From NCBI RefSeq assembly GCF_001667925.1, contig NZ_LZJR01000093.1:123298-187297 (forward strand): DNA of 64,000 bases. The letters run 5' to 3'. Each line of letters opens with the position of its first letter. Position 1 is the stretch's first letter. Source of the DNA: Mycobacterium sp. E2479 (GTDB taxonomy: Bacteria; Actinomycetota; Actinomycetes; Mycobacteriales; Mycobacteriaceae). This document shows, in pieces, positions 35,951 to 46,121 of this stretch. The notes beneath the pieces were generated by a model. It saw only the letters and a program-made list of their open reading frames with translations, had not been told where the DNA came from and made no database searches. The position numbers and the translations under genes are program-made.

Positions 35951-37366
35951 GTGCTGCTGGCCTCCCTGAATCCCGTGGCGCTGAGCGCCACCGATATCGC
36001 CGATGCGGTGCGCATCGACGGCACCGTGTTCAGCCGCAGCGACCTCGTCGGTGCCGGCACCTCGGTGGCCGAGCGGGTGGGCGGCGCAGGCCGGGTTGCC
36101 ATCCTGGCCGCACCGACTGCCCCGACGGTGCTGGCAGTCGCCGGGTGCCTGATCGCCGGGGTGCCGTTTGTCCCAGTGCCCGCCGATGTCGGCGCAGCCG
36201 AACGGCGTCACATGCTCACCGACTCCGGTGTGCGGGCTTGGCTCGGGACGGCGCCCGACGAGCCGGAAGGCCTGCCGCACATCCCGGTGCGGCTGCACGC
36301 CCGCTCCTGGCACCGCTATGCCGAACCGTCGCCGGACGCCACCGCGATGATCATCTACACCTCGGGTACCACGGGGCCGCCCAAAGGCGTGGTGTTGAGC
36401 CGACGAGCGATCGCGGCCGACCTCGACGCCCTGGCGGAAGCCTGGCAATGGACGGCCGACGACGTCTTGGTGCACGGCTTGCCGCTCTTTCACGTGCACG
36501 GTCTGGTGCTGGGCCTGCTCGGCTCGCTGCGGATCGGAAATCGCTTCATTCACACCGGCAAGCCGACACCGGCGGGCTACGCGCAGGCCGCGGCCGAGCA
36601 CGGCGGCACGCTGTTTTTCGGGGTGCCCACGGTGTGGTCGCGGGTGGGGGCCGACGAACAAGCCGCCCGGGCGCTGCGCCCCGCGCGGTTACTGGTCTCC
36701 GGCAGCGCGCCGCTGCCGGTTCCGGTGTTCGAGCGGCTGGCCGGACTCACCGGACATCAGCCCATCGAACGCTACGGCGCCTCGGAATCGCTGATCACGT
36801 TGTCCACGCGCGCCGACGGCGAGCGACGCCCCGGGTGGGTGGGCCTGCCGCTCACCGGTGTGCGGACGCGGGTGGTGGACGACGACGGCGCGGTGGTGCC
36901 ACACGACGGCGAGACCGTCGGGAAGCTGCACGTGCGCGGCCCGATGATGTTCGACGGCTACCTGAACCGGCCGGAAGCGACCGCCGAGGCATTCGACACC
37001 GACGGCTGGTACCGCACCGGCGACGTAGCGGTGATCGACGCCGACGGGATGCACCGCATCGTCGGACGCGAGTCGGTCGACCTGATCAAATCCGGCGGCT
37101 ACCGCATCGGGGCCGGTGAGATCGAAACGGTGCTGCTCGGGCATCCCGGCGTCCAAGAGGCGGCGGTCATCGGGCTGCCCGATGCGGACCTGGGTCAGCG
37201 CATCGTCGCGTACGTCGTCGGATCGGCCGACGGCGATGAGCTGATCGACTATGTCGCCCAAGAGCTTTCGGTGCACAAGCGGCCGCGCGAGGTGCGTATC
37301 GTCGACGCGCTGCCGCGCAACGCCTTGGGCAAGGTCCTCAAGAAGCAACTGCTGACCGACGGCTGA
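35951..37366 (+). CDS. fadD36: acyl-CoA synthetase FadD36
   Basis: This 471-aa ANL-superfamily enzyme activates a carboxylic acid through an acyl-adenylate to its CoA thioester. P-loop-like motif IIYTSGTTGPPKGVV (about residues 134-148), ERYGASESL, the hinge region GDVAVIDADGMHRIVGRES and the C-terminal catalytic Lys in RNALGKVLKK are intact. It is notably short for a FadD protein, as is the M. tuberculosis orthologue (473 aa, Rv1193), suggesting a short or medium acid substrate. It follows the hydrolase gene after 29 bases and may be cotranscribed. Confidence 0.94.
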   Translation: MLLASLNPVALSATDIADAVRIDGTVFSRSDLVGAGTSVAERVGGAGRVAILAAPTAPTVLAVAGCLIAGVPFVPVPADVGAAERRHMLTDSGVRAWLGTAPDEPEGLPHIPVRLHARSWHRYAEPSPDATAMIIYTSGTTGPPKGVVLSRRAIAADLDALAEAWQWTADDVLVHGLPLFHVHGLVLGLLGSLRIGNRFIHTGKPTPAGYAQAAAEHGGTLFFGVPTVWSRVGADEQAARALRPARLLVSGSAPLPVPVFERLAGLTGHQPIERYGASESLITLSTRADGERRPGWVGLPLTGVRTRVVDDDGAVVPHDGETVGKLHVRGPMMFDGYLNRPEATAEAFDTDGWYRTGDVAVIDADGMHRIVGRESVDLIKSGGYRIGAGEIETVLLGHPGVQEAAVIGLPDADLGQRIVAYVVGSADGDELIDYVAQELSVHKRPREVRIVDALPRNALGKVLKKQLLTDG

Positions 37367-37507
37367 GCGGACGCTCAACGGGTGACGCCCGTTCGGCCGG
37401 GCGCCCAGACACGCAGCAATTTGTCAGGCTTGGGGCCGAGCGTGCCCGCGACGCTTCACCTACCGTCGGAACCGTGCATCGATCTCACCGGACGGCGAGC
37501 GGCCAGA

Positions 37508-38857
37508 ATGGGTGACCCGACTCGATTCGTGGGCACCGCCGCCCCTGCCCGGCGTAGCCCTATGCGACGGATCGCGGCAGCCTGCCTCGTGGGCTCGGCC
37601 ATCGAGTTCTACGACTTCCTGATCTATGGAACTGCGGCCGCACTGGTGTTTCCCACGGTGTTCTTCCCCCACCTGGGCCCGACGGTGGCCACCATCGCCT
37701 CGATGGCAACGTTCGCGACGGCGTTCCTGTCGCGCCCGTTGGGCGCCGCCGTCTTCGGATACTTCGGCGACCGGCTGGGTCGCAAGAAGACGTTGGTCGC
37801 CACGCTGCTGATCATGGGCGCATCGACCGTCAGCGTGGGCCTCGTCCCCAACACGGCGTCGATCGGGGTCGCCGCACCGTTGATCCTTGTGGTCCTGCGT
37901 TTGCTGCAAGGCTTCGCCGTCGGCGGCGAATGGGCCGGGTCGGTGTTGCTGAGCGCCGAATACGCGCCTCCGGGCAAACGCGGCTGGTACGGCATGTTCA
38001 CCTCGCTGGGCGGCGGTACGGCGGGGGTACTGGCCAGCCTGACGTTCCTCGCGGTCAGTCTCACCATGGGGGAAAGCAGCCCCGCGTTCATGGAATGGGG
38101 CTGGCGGGTGCCCTTCCTCATCAGCAGCGGGCTGATCGCCATCGCTCTCTACGTGCGGCTCAACATCGACGAGACGCCGCTGTTTGTGGAGGAGAAGGCC
38201 CGCAACCTAGTGCCCAAAGCGCCCCTGGCGGAGCTGGTGCGGCTGCAGCGTCGCGAAATCGTGCTCGTCGCGGGCTGCTTTTTGGGCGGCATGGGCTTTG
38301 TCTACCTGGGCAACACCTTCCTCGTCATGTACGCCCACTCCCACCTGGGCTATTCGCGCAGCTTCGTCTGGGGCGTCGGTGCGCTGGCTGGGCTGACGAG
38401 CATCGTGTTCGTCTCGTTCGGGGCCTGGCTGTCGGATCGAGTCGGGCGTCGCCGGGTGATGCTGAGCGGGCTGGCGGCGTGTCTGCCATGGTCGTTTGTG
38501 GTCATCCCGCTGATGGATACCGGCAGCCCCGCCATGTACGCGGTAGCCGTCCTGGGCATGTTCGCCTGCGCGGCGACAGCCAACGGCCCCACGGGGGCTT
38601 TCGTTCCCGAGCTGTTCGCCACCCGTTACCGCTACAGCGGCGCAGCGGTGGCGATGAACCTGGCCGGCATCCTCGGCGCCGCCGTGCCGCCGCTGTTGGC
38701 GGGCACCTTGTTGGCGACCTACGGCAGCTGGGCCATCGGGCTCATGATGGCGACCCTGGTGACCGCCAGCTTGGTGTGCGTCTCGCGGCTGCCGGAAACC
38801 AAGGGAACCGCGCTGGGCGGCGCGCCGGCCGCCGAGCGGGTGCCTGCCGACTTATAG
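37508..38857 (+). CDS. MFS transporter, metabolite:H+ symporter family
   Basis: This 449-aa protein has about twelve transmembrane helices. The MHS/MFS signature is FGYFGDRLGRKKTLVAT after helix 2, repeated as WLSDRVGRRRVML in the second half; GSAIEFYDFLIYGTAAALVF is typical of the shikimate/alpha-ketoglutarate/proline-betaine branch. ATG 37508 corresponds to the start of Rv1200; the frame is open upstream to 37382. The substrate is probably a carboxylate or compatible solute, not determinable here. Confidence 0.9.
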   Translation: MGDPTRFVGTAAPARRSPMRRIAAACLVGSAIEFYDFLIYGTAAALVFPTVFFPHLGPTVATIASMATFATAFLSRPLGAAVFGYFGDRLGRKKTLVATLLIMGASTVSVGLVPNTASIGVAAPLILVVLRLLQGFAVGGEWAGSVLLSAEYAPPGKRGWYGMFTSLGGGTAGVLASLTFLAVSLTMGESSPAFMEWGWRVPFLISSGLIAIALYVRLNIDETPLFVEEKARNLVPKAPLAELVRLQRREIVLVAGCFLGGMGFVYLGNTFLVMYAHSHLGYSRSFVWGVGALAGLTSIVFVSFGAWLSDRVGRRRVMLSGLAACLPWSFVVIPLMDTGSPAMYAVAVLGMFACAATANGPTGAFVPELFATRYRYSGAAVAMNLAGILGAAVPPLLAGTLLATYGSWAIGLMMATLVTASLVCVSRLPETKGTALGGAPAAERVPADL

Positions 38858-38866
38858 GTGCGTCCT

Positions 38867-39811
38867 TTAGTTGGCGTGCAGATCTTCGTTGAGGGCAATG
38901 CCCTTGCCGCCGCGGGCCGCCACTTCCACCGCGCCGCTCACCGAGTTGCGGCGGAACAACAGGTTGTTGCCTCCGGACAGCTCGAGCGCCTTGATCGTTT
39001 TGCCTTCGGGCGTAATGACTTTGGTGCCCGCGGTGAGGTACAGGCCGGCTTCGACGACGCAGTCGTCGCCCAATGAGATACCCAGGCCGGCGTTGGCGCC
39101 GAGCAGGCAGCGCTTGCCGATCGAAATCACCTCGGTGCCACCCCCGGACAGCGTCCCCATGATCGAGGCTCCGCCTCCGATGTCGGAACCGTCGTCCACC
39201 ACCACGCCGGCGGAGATGCGTCCCTCCACCATCGACGCTCCCAGGGTGCCGGCGTTGTAGTTGACGAAGCCCTCGTGCATCACCGTCGTGCCTGGCGCCA
39301 GGTGGGCACCGAGCCGCACCCGGTCGGCGTCGGCGATGCGCACTCCGGTCGGCAGGACGTAATCGACCATCCGCGGGAACTTGTCGACGCCGTAGATCGT
39401 CACCGATCCGTGGCGCCGCAGCCGGGCTCGCACTGCCTCGAAACCCTCGACGGCGCACGGTCCGCGGTTAGTCCAGACCACATTGGTTAATACCCCGAAC
39501 AAGCCGCCGGCGTTCAGCCCGTGCGGCGCCACCAACCGGTGCGAGAGCAGATGCAATCGCAGGTAGGCGTCGTAGGCGTCGGCGGCCACGTCATCCAGCG
39601 AGCCGATGACCGTGCGCACGGCGACGGTCTCGGTGCCGCGGTCGTCGTCGCGACCGATCAGCGCGGTCAGCTCCGGGGGAACATCGGACAGCGCCAGCCG
39701 CGACGTCGCGCTGGTGCCCGGTGCGGTCAGTTCCGGCGCGGGAAACCACGTGTCGAGGACCGATCCGTCGGCGGCCAGCGTTGCCAGCCCGATTCCTGCA
39801 GCTCCAGTCAC
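38867..39811 (-). CDS. dapD: tetrahydrodipicolinate N-succinyltransferase
   Basis: This 314-aa protein succinylates tetrahydrodipicolinate in the succinylase branch to meso-diaminopimelate and lysine. The left-handed beta-helix is visible as hexapeptide repeats from about residue 165 ([47 protein letters not shown]). The catalytic region includes [14 protein letters not shown] 39811 ([17 protein letters not shown]) matches the M. tuberculosis start region; the longer frame to 39952 is arginine-rich and unconserved. The reaction precedes those of DapC (19219) and DapE (42211). Confidence 0.96.
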   Translation of the reverse strand: MTGAAGIGLATLAADGSVLDTWFPAPELTAPGTSATSRLALSDVPPELTALIGRDDDRGTETVAVRTVIGSLDDVAADAYDAYLRLHLLSHRLVAPHGLNAGGLFGVLTNVVWTNRGPCAVEGFEAVRARLRRHGSVTIYGVDKFPRMVDYVLPTGVRIADADRVRLGAHLAPGTTVMHEGFVNYNAGTLGASMVEGRISAGVVVDDGSDIGGGASIMGTLSGGGTEVISIGKRCLLGANAGLGISLGDDCVVEAGLYLTAGTKVITPEGKTIKALELSGGNNLLFRRNSVSGAVEVAARGGKGIALNEDLHAN

Positions 39812-40100
39812 GGCGGACAGGTTACTTCGTGGGCTGCGCGCAGCTCCCGCCCGCCCTGTGGAGGTGCGGAATCGACATCCGCAAAGCCGGGCCCGGTCCG
39901 CACTCAAAGACCGACGCGGGCAAGGTAACTCGTCATCGCCGGGTGGTTCCACGGCCGTGAGCGTTCGGCTTCCCCGGTCCTAGCAGGTCAGGCGTGAATT
40001 TTGCCGATTTGGGTACGCAGCTTCCGGGATCCTTCCGGGCCTGCCGCAGGTCCCTATGTCGCCGGCCGTCGTGGCCGCCTGATTGCCCGAGGAGAAGAAC

Positions 40101-40916
40101 ATGTCCTTTGTCACCACCCGGCCCGAGGCGCTGCTGGCCGCGGCGAGCACACTCGAAGGCCTCGGCGCCTCGATGGCCGCCCAGGATGCCGCCGCCGCGG
40201 CGCCCACCACGAGCATCGCTCCGGCGGCCGCCGACGAGGTGTCCGCACTGCAGGCCGCGCAGTTCTCCGCCTACGGCGCCTGGTACCAGCAGGTCAGCGC
40301 GCAGGCAAAAGCGATTCACCAAACTTTGGTGAACAACCTGGACAGCAACGCCGACTCCTATGGCACGACGGAAGCCGTGAACCAGGTCACCACGAGGGCC
40401 GCGGCGTTGCCCGCCGCCGCCCCGGCCGCCGCTGCCGCCGACCCGCCGGCCGGGGACGCGGCCCTGGGCACCTCCATCGAGTGGGGTCAGAACGTCGGCG
40501 CCGCGGCCTCGGACTTCATCACCTTGGGCGAGGGGCAATTCGCTCCGGTCCCCGGCGCGGCCGGCATCCCTAATTTCACCGGTGGTCTCACGTCGGCAAC
40601 CCCGGCGAGCGCCCCCGCCCCGGCGGCGCCCGCAGCCGCGGCCGGGGCGCCGTTGCTGGCGAGCATGGGTCGGGGACCCTCGATCGGCGCGTTGTCGGTA
40701 CCACCAAGCTGGGCGGCAACCGAAGTCTCGGCGGTGACCCCGGCCCCGGCGACGCTGACTGGTGCGGGGTTCGCCAGCGCCGCGCCCCAGACCGCGACGG
40801 TGGGCACCATTCCGGCTGGCGTGCCGTCGATGGCGACCACCGGACGTGGCGGCTACGGCCTCGGCGCACCCCGCTACGGCGTCAAACCCACCGTAATGCC
40901 CAAGCCGGGCGTCTAG
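40101..40916 (+). CDS. PE-family protein with a PPE-SVP-like C-terminal region
   Basis: The 271-aa protein begins with a canonical PE domain (residues 1-95, Pro8-Glu9 in TTRPEALLAAAS) and carries the type VII secretion motif YGTTE (Tyr87-Glu91, Y-x-x-x-E). After an Ala/Pro-rich linker the C-terminus reads SIGALSVPPSW (the G-x-x-S-V-P-x-x-W motif of PPE-SVP proteins) and ends GRGGYGLGAPRYGVKPTVMP. The following PPE protein ends almost identically. Start ATG 40101 has GAGGAGAAG upstream. It is probably secreted as a PE-PPE heterodimer through an ESX system; no esx genes are adjacent. The pair sits between dapD and dapE, where M. tuberculosis has none. Confidence 0.9.
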   Translation: MSFVTTRPEALLAAASTLEGLGASMAAQDAAAAAPTTSIAPAAADEVSALQAAQFSAYGAWYQQVSAQAKAIHQTLVNNLDSNADSYGTTEAVNQVTTRAAALPAAAPAAAAADPPAGDAALGTSIEWGQNVGAAASDFITLGEGQFAPVPGAAGIPNFTGGLTSATPASAPAPAAPAAAAGAPLLASMGRGPSIGALSVPPSWAATEVSAVTPAPATLTGAGFASAAPQTATVGTIPAGVPSMATTGRGGYGLGAPRYGVKPTVMPKPGV

Positions 40917-40951
40917 CACCCCCGACCCACAGCGAGAACAGGAGCAAGACA

Positions 40952-42097
40952 ATGACTTTCGACTTTGGAGCACTGCCCCCAGAGGTCAATTCCCTGCGCA
41001 TGTACACCGGTGCGGGGGCGGGCCCGATGATGGCCGCGGCGGCGGCGTTCAGCAGCTTGGCCGACGAACTGAGTACCACCGCCGCAGCCAGCGAGGCGGC
41101 GATCGCGAATTTGACCGGCGAGGACTGGATGGGGCCGTCGTCGGTGGCGATGGCCACCGCCATCGCGCCGTATGTGATGTGGATGCACACCACCGCCGCA
41201 CAACTGCAACAGGCGGCCGCTCAAGCCATGGCCTCCGCGGCGGCCTACGAGGCTGCCTTTGCGATGACTGTGCCGCCGCCGCTGGTCGCGGCCAACCGGG
41301 CCCAGCTCGCGGCTTTGGTCGCGACCAACGTCCTGGGACAGAACACCCCGGCCATCGCGGCCACCGAGGCGCAATACGGCGAGATGTGGTCGCAAGACGC
41401 CGCCGCCATGTACGGCTACGCGGCGTCGTCGGCGGCCGCGGCAAGGCTGAGTCCATTGACATCTCCGGCGCCCACCAATAACCCGGGTGGACTGGGCGCG
41501 CAGACTGCGGCCACGGCCGCACAGACCAGTGGGCTCCGCGGGGTCGTCTCCAACGTGCCCAACGCTGTGCAGACGTTGGCCGCACCCGCCGCACTGGCGG
41601 ACCCGCCGGGCGCGAGCGCCCTGGACAGCATCCTTGGCGACCCTCTGGTGTCCAACATCGGCAACGCCGGAACCGACGTCGTGTCGTGGAACGTGTTCAA
41701 CACCATCGTGTCCAACATCTTGTACAACCACACCCTCGACACGGCCGCTTCGGCCGGCCTGTCCACGGACCTGGGAAGCGCGGTCAGCTCCGGCGCCCTG
41801 GTGAGTGCAGCGGCACCGGTCAGCACTGCGGGCGTCGGGGCCGGACCGGTACTGGCGAGCATGGGCTCGGCGTCCCCAATCGGCGGATTGTCGACGCCCG
41901 CAACGTGGTCGGCGGCCACGCCGCGGGTCCCCGCCGCGACCATCGCGGGTGCGGGGTGGACCGCGCCCGCCGAGGACGTGCAAACCACCTGGGCGTCCGG
42001 CATGCCGGCGGTCGCCTCGGCGGGCCGGGGCGGCTACGGCATGGGGCCGCGTTATGGCGTCAAGCCCAAGGTGATGCCCACCCAGGTCCTCGTCTGA
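40952..42097 (+). CDS. PPE-family protein, SVP-like subfamily
   Basis: This 381-aa protein has the PPE domain in residues 1-180: Pro9-Pro10-Glu11 in GALPPEVNS, the W-x-G motif in GEDWMGPSS (Trp59, Gly61) and the helical hairpin that packs against PE. The C-terminal part has a variant SVP motif, [10 protein letters not shown], in place of G-x-x-S-V-P-x-x-W, and ends [19 protein letters not shown]. It lies 35 bases after the PE gene and is clearly its operon partner. PE-PPE pairs are exported by ESX-1/3/5 systems; which one is used cannot be told here. Confidence 0.93.
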   Translation: MTFDFGALPPEVNSLRMYTGAGAGPMMAAAAAFSSLADELSTTAAASEAAIANLTGEDWMGPSSVAMATAIAPYVMWMHTTAAQLQQAAAQAMASAAAYEAAFAMTVPPPLVAANRAQLAALVATNVLGQNTPAIAATEAQYGEMWSQDAAAMYGYAASSAAAARLSPLTSPAPTNNPGGLGAQTAATAAQTSGLRGVVSNVPNAVQTLAAPAALADPPGASALDSILGDPLVSNIGNAGTDVVSWNVFNTIVSNILYNHTLDTAASAGLSTDLGSAVSSGALVSAAAPVSTAGVGAGPVLASMGSASPIGGLSTPATWSAATPRVPAATIAGAGWTAPAEDVQTTWASGMPAVASAGRGGYGMGPRYGVKPKVMPTQVLV

Positions 42098-42107
42098 GCC
42101 GCGCCGG

Positions 42108-42196
42108 CGCTGCGCCCGGCGGGGCCGCGCTTGCGATCGCCTCGGGGTTGATGGTGGCGACCCGCTGCGCCCGGCGGGGCCGCGCTTGCGATCGCC
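42108..42196 (+). repeat. two perfect copies of a 34-bp direct repeat (period 55) before dapE
   Basis: Copies at 42108-42141 and 42163-42196 are identical over 34 bases (starting CGCTGCGCCCGGCGGGGCCG and ending TTGCGATCGCC), separated by 21 different bases. They fill most of the 113-base gap between the PPE gene and dapE. Period and location resemble mycobacterial intergenic tandem repeats (MIRU/VNTR type), so copy number may vary between strains. Confidence 0.85.
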
Positions 42197-42210
42197 ACTA
42201 CCCTGAGACC

Positions 42211-43275
42211 GTGTTGGACTTACGCGGGGATCCGATCGCGCTGACCGCGGCGCTGGTGGACATCCCCAGCGAATCGCGGGACGAGGCGCGGCTGGCCGAC
42301 GAGGTCGAGGCCGCGCTGCGGTCACAAACCTTCGGGTTCGAGATCATCCGCAACGGCAACGCCGTGCTGGCGCGCACGCACCACCGGCGGCCGTCGCGCG
42401 TGCTGCTGGCGGGCCACCTGGACACCGTCCCCGTGGCCGGAAACCTGCCCAGCCGCCGCGAGGGCGGCGACCTGTACGGCTGCGGCACGGCGGATATGAA
42501 ATCCGGGGACGCGGTCTTCCTCCATCTCGCCGCCACGGTGGCCGACCCGGTGCACGATCTGACACTGGTGATGTACGACTGTGAGGAAATCGAGGCCGCG
42601 GCAAACGGATTGGGCCGCATCGAACGCGAGTTGCCGGACTGGCTGTCCGCCGACGTGGCGATCTTGGGCGAGCCCACCGGCGGCTACATCGAAGCAGGCT
42701 GCCAAGGCACCCTGCGCGTAGTGGTCAGCGCCAGCGGAACCCGTGCGCATTCGGCGCGAGCCTGGTTGGGAGACAACGCGATTCACAAGCTCGGCGCCGT
42801 GCTGGAGCGGCTGGCCGTCTACGAGCCACGCAGCGTCGACATCGACGGCTGCGTCTATCGTGAAGGCCTGTCGGCCGTGCGCATCGACGGCGGCGTGGCG
42901 GGCAACGTCATTCCCGACGCGGCCGCGGTGACGATCAACTTCCGTTTCGCCCCCGACCGGTCGCTCCCCGACGCGCTGCAACACGTGCACGACGTGCTCG
43001 CCGGGCTCGACGTGCACATCGAGCAGACCGATGCGGCGGCCGGCGCGCTGCCCGGCCTGTCCCAACCCGCCGCCAAAGCGCTGATCGAAGCGGCGGGCGG
43101 AAACGTCCGGGCCAAGTACGGCTGGACCGACGTGGCGCGCTTCGCCGCACTGGGCATACCGGCGGTCAACTTCGGGCCCGGTGATCCCAACCTGGCGCAC
43201 AAGCGTGACGAGCGGGTCGCGGTCGCAAACGTCACCGCCGCGGTGGACGTGCTGCGCGGCTACCTGAGCGGCTAA
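42211..43275 (+). CDS. dapE: succinyl-diaminopimelate desuccinylase
   Basis: This 354-aa M20-family zinc hydrolase releases succinate to give LL-diaminopimelate. Motifs: [11 protein letters not shown] (first metal His and catalytic Asp), [12 protein letters not shown] (bridging Asp), the catalytic/metal Glu pair in YDCEEIE, GEPTGG, and the final metal His in [12 protein letters not shown] 42211 (VLDLRGDPI) matches the M. tuberculosis protein of identical length. The 3' end overlaps the convergent ATPase gene by four bases. The PE-PPE pair and the 34-bp repeats separate it from dapD. Confidence 0.96.
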   Translation: MLDLRGDPIALTAALVDIPSESRDEARLADEVEAALRSQTFGFEIIRNGNAVLARTHHRRPSRVLLAGHLDTVPVAGNLPSRREGGDLYGCGTADMKSGDAVFLHLAATVADPVHDLTLVMYDCEEIEAAANGLGRIERELPDWLSADVAILGEPTGGYIEAGCQGTLRVVVSASGTRAHSARAWLGDNAIHKLGAVLERLAVYEPRSVDIDGCVYREGLSAVRIDGGVAGNVIPDAAAVTINFRFAPDRSLPDALQHVHDVLAGLDVHIEQTDAAAGALPGLSQPAAKALIEAAGGNVRAKYGWTDVARFAALGIPAVNFGPGDPNLAHKRDERVAVANVTAAVDVLRGYLSG

Positions 43276-45398
43276 GCCTTTCCGGCCCCGCACCGCTGTG
43301 CCTGCGCGGCGGCGTCGGCGGCGGCCGCGTGCATGCCGATCGACGTTAACTCGTCCGACACCGCCCGCAAACCGGCGTCATCGCCCGCAGCCAGCGCGCG
43401 GGCATGGGCTAATGCGATTCTGCCTACAACACAATCGATCTCGTCACAGAGCCGAGCCAGAGGATCTACCGCCCGGCCGTCCCCCAGCCGCACCGCTTCG
43501 TGCCAGACGCGCACCGCCACGCCCCGCTGCCCACCGCGTTCGGCCGTCCGGGCGGCGTCACGCGCGGCGGCGACCGCGCCATGCGCGTCCCGCACCAGGG
43601 CCAGCCGCCATGCCCGCGCCACACCGAGCTCCGGTGTGAACAGGGCCGACTTGGTGCCGTGCCGGGATTCGGCCCTGCTCAATGCCTTTGCTGCGGCGGC
43701 GGTGTCACCCTGCTTGGCCAGCGCGGTGGCCAGCAGTGTCAGTGACAGCGGCCCCCATGAATAACCGGTGCGCTCCAGGGTGGCGGACGCCGGGGTCAAT
43801 ATTGCTGCGGCAGCGGCAAATTCGCCGCCAGCGATCAGCACGTGAGCCAACAATACCTCACCGATTGCGCGACCCGGTTGTTGCAATTCGGCGAAGTCGG
43901 TGAACTGCTGAGCGAGCTGGCGGGCTTGGTCAGGGTGGCCGGCCATCAACAGCGCGGTGGTCTGACCCAGCCCGATGGTGAAGCGCAACAGCCCGGGATG
44001 TTCGGCGGCCAGGGCGCGCTGTGCCAGCGGCTCGACGTCCTCGAATCGACCCTCGCGCGCCGCGCACAATGCGGCCGCGCTGGCCGCCCATGCCACCGCC
44101 TGGTCATCGGCCGCCGGCGACGCGAGGACGTCGGAGGAGACCTTAACGGCGTGCCTGACGTTGCCGGCGTTCATCGCGAAGGTCGCGCTGAGCGCGTCGA
44201 GGGTGGTCTGCGGTCCGGCGTCGGTGACCCGGTTGCGCACGGTCCGCAGGAACGCGGTGGCGCGCTCCGGTTCGCTCAGCATCCAGAACTGGTTCGCCGC
44301 CCGCAGCAGGGCCCAGTCCATCAGCGCCGCCTCGGTCAACGCGGTGGAGTCGACGTCGGCCAGCACCGAATCGGCCTCGCGGCCACGGCCCTGCCACGCC
44401 AGGGCATGCGCCAGCGCGAGCCGCGCAACCAACCCGCCGGAACGCTGCAGCGCCGATCGGGCCAGCCGTTCGCCCAGCGCCAAATCGCCCAGCCGCAGCG
44501 CCTCTCGGGCGGCGGCGACGACGTCGGCCACCCGCGGGGAAGTGTCACTGTCCAGCGCCAGCAAAACCAGTCGCAACCGGTCACTGAGGTGCTCGGACCG
44601 ACGCTGCGACAGCAGCTCGATGAGCTCGCTGCGTCGTTGCCGGGCCTCGTCGAGGTCGAGCGCGGCCCGCATCCGCTCGGCGAACAGCGGGTGGGCTGTA
44701 TAGACGACCGGGTCGTCGGAGGACCCGCCGCGCGCCCGGGTCTCCGCAGCTCCCCACGTCACCGCCTCGGCCACCGCGCCGTCGCCGGCGAGCGCGGTCA
44801 ACTCGGCGGCCGAAAGCGGCTCCGCGACGGCCAGATACTTCAGGACCAAGCGAGCCGTCTCAGGGAGCTCGGCGAGGAACGTGTCAATCTCCGCCGGCAC
44901 GGTCGCCCCGCCCGGCGGCTCGATGTCGATCCGGGTGAGCAGGCCGTCGTTCCACAGCGCCGCGATCGCTTCGGGAGCGGCCTCGGCGCGGGCGGTGACG
45001 ATGAGCCGTCCCGCACCATCGCGCGCCAACTGGTAGACGAGCGTCGCCGACAACACGTCCAAGTGTTGGGCGTCGTCGACGATCAGCAGCAGGTCGTCAC
45101 CGCCCAGCGACGCCCGGGCGGCGCGCAATAGCGCGGCCGGCTTGCCGATGTCGGCGATCTGCACCAGATGACTGAAGGCCCCGAACGGGACCGTGCGTTC
45201 GGTCGGGGTGCCGGTGACCCAGCGGACGAGCGTGTTCGGGTGCTGATCGGTGAAACGCTCGGCGGCGAGCCGGGCCAGGGTGGATTTGCCGACGCCGTCG
45301 GGACCCAGCACCACCGCGCCCCGGGCCCCGTCGGCCAGTGCCGCATCCAACCGTTCTGAGGCCGTCGCATGTTGGGGGACGTTCCATCGAATCGGCAC
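43272..45398 (-). CDS. STAND-type P-loop ATPase with TPR-like helical repeats, no DNA-binding domain
   Basis: This 708-aa protein has a Walker A ([15 protein letters not shown], about residues 29-43) and a Walker B ([12 protein letters not shown]) in an AAA/MalT-like NTPase domain, then about 450 residues of alanine-rich helical repeats. It resembles LuxR-family (LAL/MalT) regulators but ends without the C-terminal LuxR helix-turn-helix. It corresponds by position to Rv1204c, which I recall as shorter (562 aa). It may act as a signalling ATPase or scaffold; the trigger is unknown. It starts with GTG at 45398 and is divergent from the LOG gene. Confidence 0.82.
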   Translation of the reverse strand: MPIRWNVPQHATASERLDAALADGARGAVVLGPDGVGKSTLARLAAERFTDQHPNTLVRWVTGTPTERTVPFGAFSHLVQIADIGKPAALLRAARASLGGDDLLLIVDDAQHLDVLSATLVYQLARDGAGRLIVTARAEAAPEAIAALWNDGLLTRIDIEPPGGATVPAEIDTFLAELPETARLVLKYLAVAEPLSAAELTALAGDGAVAEAVTWGAAETRARGGSSDDPVVYTAHPLFAERMRAALDLDEARQRRSELIELLSQRRSEHLSDRLRLVLLALDSDTSPRVADVVAAAREALRLGDLALGERLARSALQRSGGLVARLALAHALAWQGRGREADSVLADVDSTALTEAALMDWALLRAANQFWMLSEPERATAFLRTVRNRVTDAGPQTTLDALSATFAMNAGNVRHAVKVSSDVLASPAADDQAVAWAASAAALCAAREGRFEDVEPLAQRALAAEHPGLLRFTIGLGQTTALLMAGHPDQARQLAQQFTDFAELQQPGRAIGEVLLAHVLIAGGEFAAAAAILTPASATLERTGYSWGPLSLTLLATALAKQGDTAAAAKALSRAESRHGTKSALFTPELGVARAWRLALVRDAHGAVAAARDAARTAERGGQRGVAVRVWHEAVRLGDGRAVDPLARLCDEIDCVVGRIALAHARALAAGDDAGLRAVSDELTSIGMHAAAADAAAQAQRCGAGKA

Positions 45399-45484
45399 CG
45401 CCGAATTTTATGGTGCGTAGTCGGCCGGACGGCGAAAGCCTCAGATATGACGGCTGGTGTGCGGTTGGTCTACCTTTGGCGGAT

Positions 45485-46048
45485 ATGTCCGGCCAGCGCG
45501 ATTCTCCAAGCGAATGGTCGGTGTGTGTGTATTGCGCGTCCGGCCCGCAGCACCCCGAATTGCTCGGAGTCGCTGCGGAACTCGGTGAGGCGATCGCCGA
45601 GCGCGGCTGGACGTTGGTGTGGGGTGGGGGCCGGGTATCGGCGATGGGCGCGGTGGCGAGCGCGGCGCGCGCCCGCGGCGGCCGGACCGTCGGCGTCATC
45701 CCCAAGATCTTGATGCGCCGTGAGGTTGCCGACGCGGACGCCGACGAGCTGATCGTCAGCGACACCGTGCACGAGCGCAAGCAGCTCATGGAGGAGCGCT
45801 CCGATGCGTTCGTCGTGCTGCCGGGTGGCCTCGGCACCCTCGACGAGCTGCTTGACGCATGGACGACGGCCTTCCTGGGTCTGCACGGCAAACCCATCGT
45901 GCTGCTGGATCCGTTCGGTCATTACGAAGGGCTGTGGACGTGGTTGTGCGGATTGCTGGATAACGGTTACATCTCCCAACTGGCGATGGACCGGTTGGTG
46001 CTGGTCGACAAGGTGGGTGCGGCGCTGGAAGCGTGCGCACCCGGCTGA
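45485..46048 (+). CDS. LOG-family cytokinin riboside 5'-monophosphate phosphoribohydrolase
   Basis: This 187-aa Rossmann-like protein has the LOG signature PGGLGTLDELLDAW together with VWGGGRVSAMGAVA and HERKQLMEERSDAF. LOG enzymes release free cytokinin (an N6-modified adenine) from the nucleotide. The M. tuberculosis orthologue Rv1205, of identical length, makes cytokinins, and its misregulation causes aldehyde-linked nitric oxide sensitivity. ATG 45485 is chosen by similarity; the frame is open from 45338. Confidence 0.93.
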   Translation: MSGQRDSPSEWSVCVYCASGPQHPELLGVAAELGEAIAERGWTLVWGGGRVSAMGAVASAARARGGRTVGVIPKILMRREVADADADELIVSDTVHERKQLMEERSDAFVVLPGGLGTLDELLDAWTTAFLGLHGKPIVLLDPFGHYEGLWTWLCGLLDNGYISQLAMDRLVLVDKVGAALEACAPG

Positions 46049-46121
46049 GGCCGCCGACGGGTTTGCCTCCCTACTAGGCTGTCCGCCGAGCTTGACTTTG
46101 GAAACGAATCGAGGGGATCAC

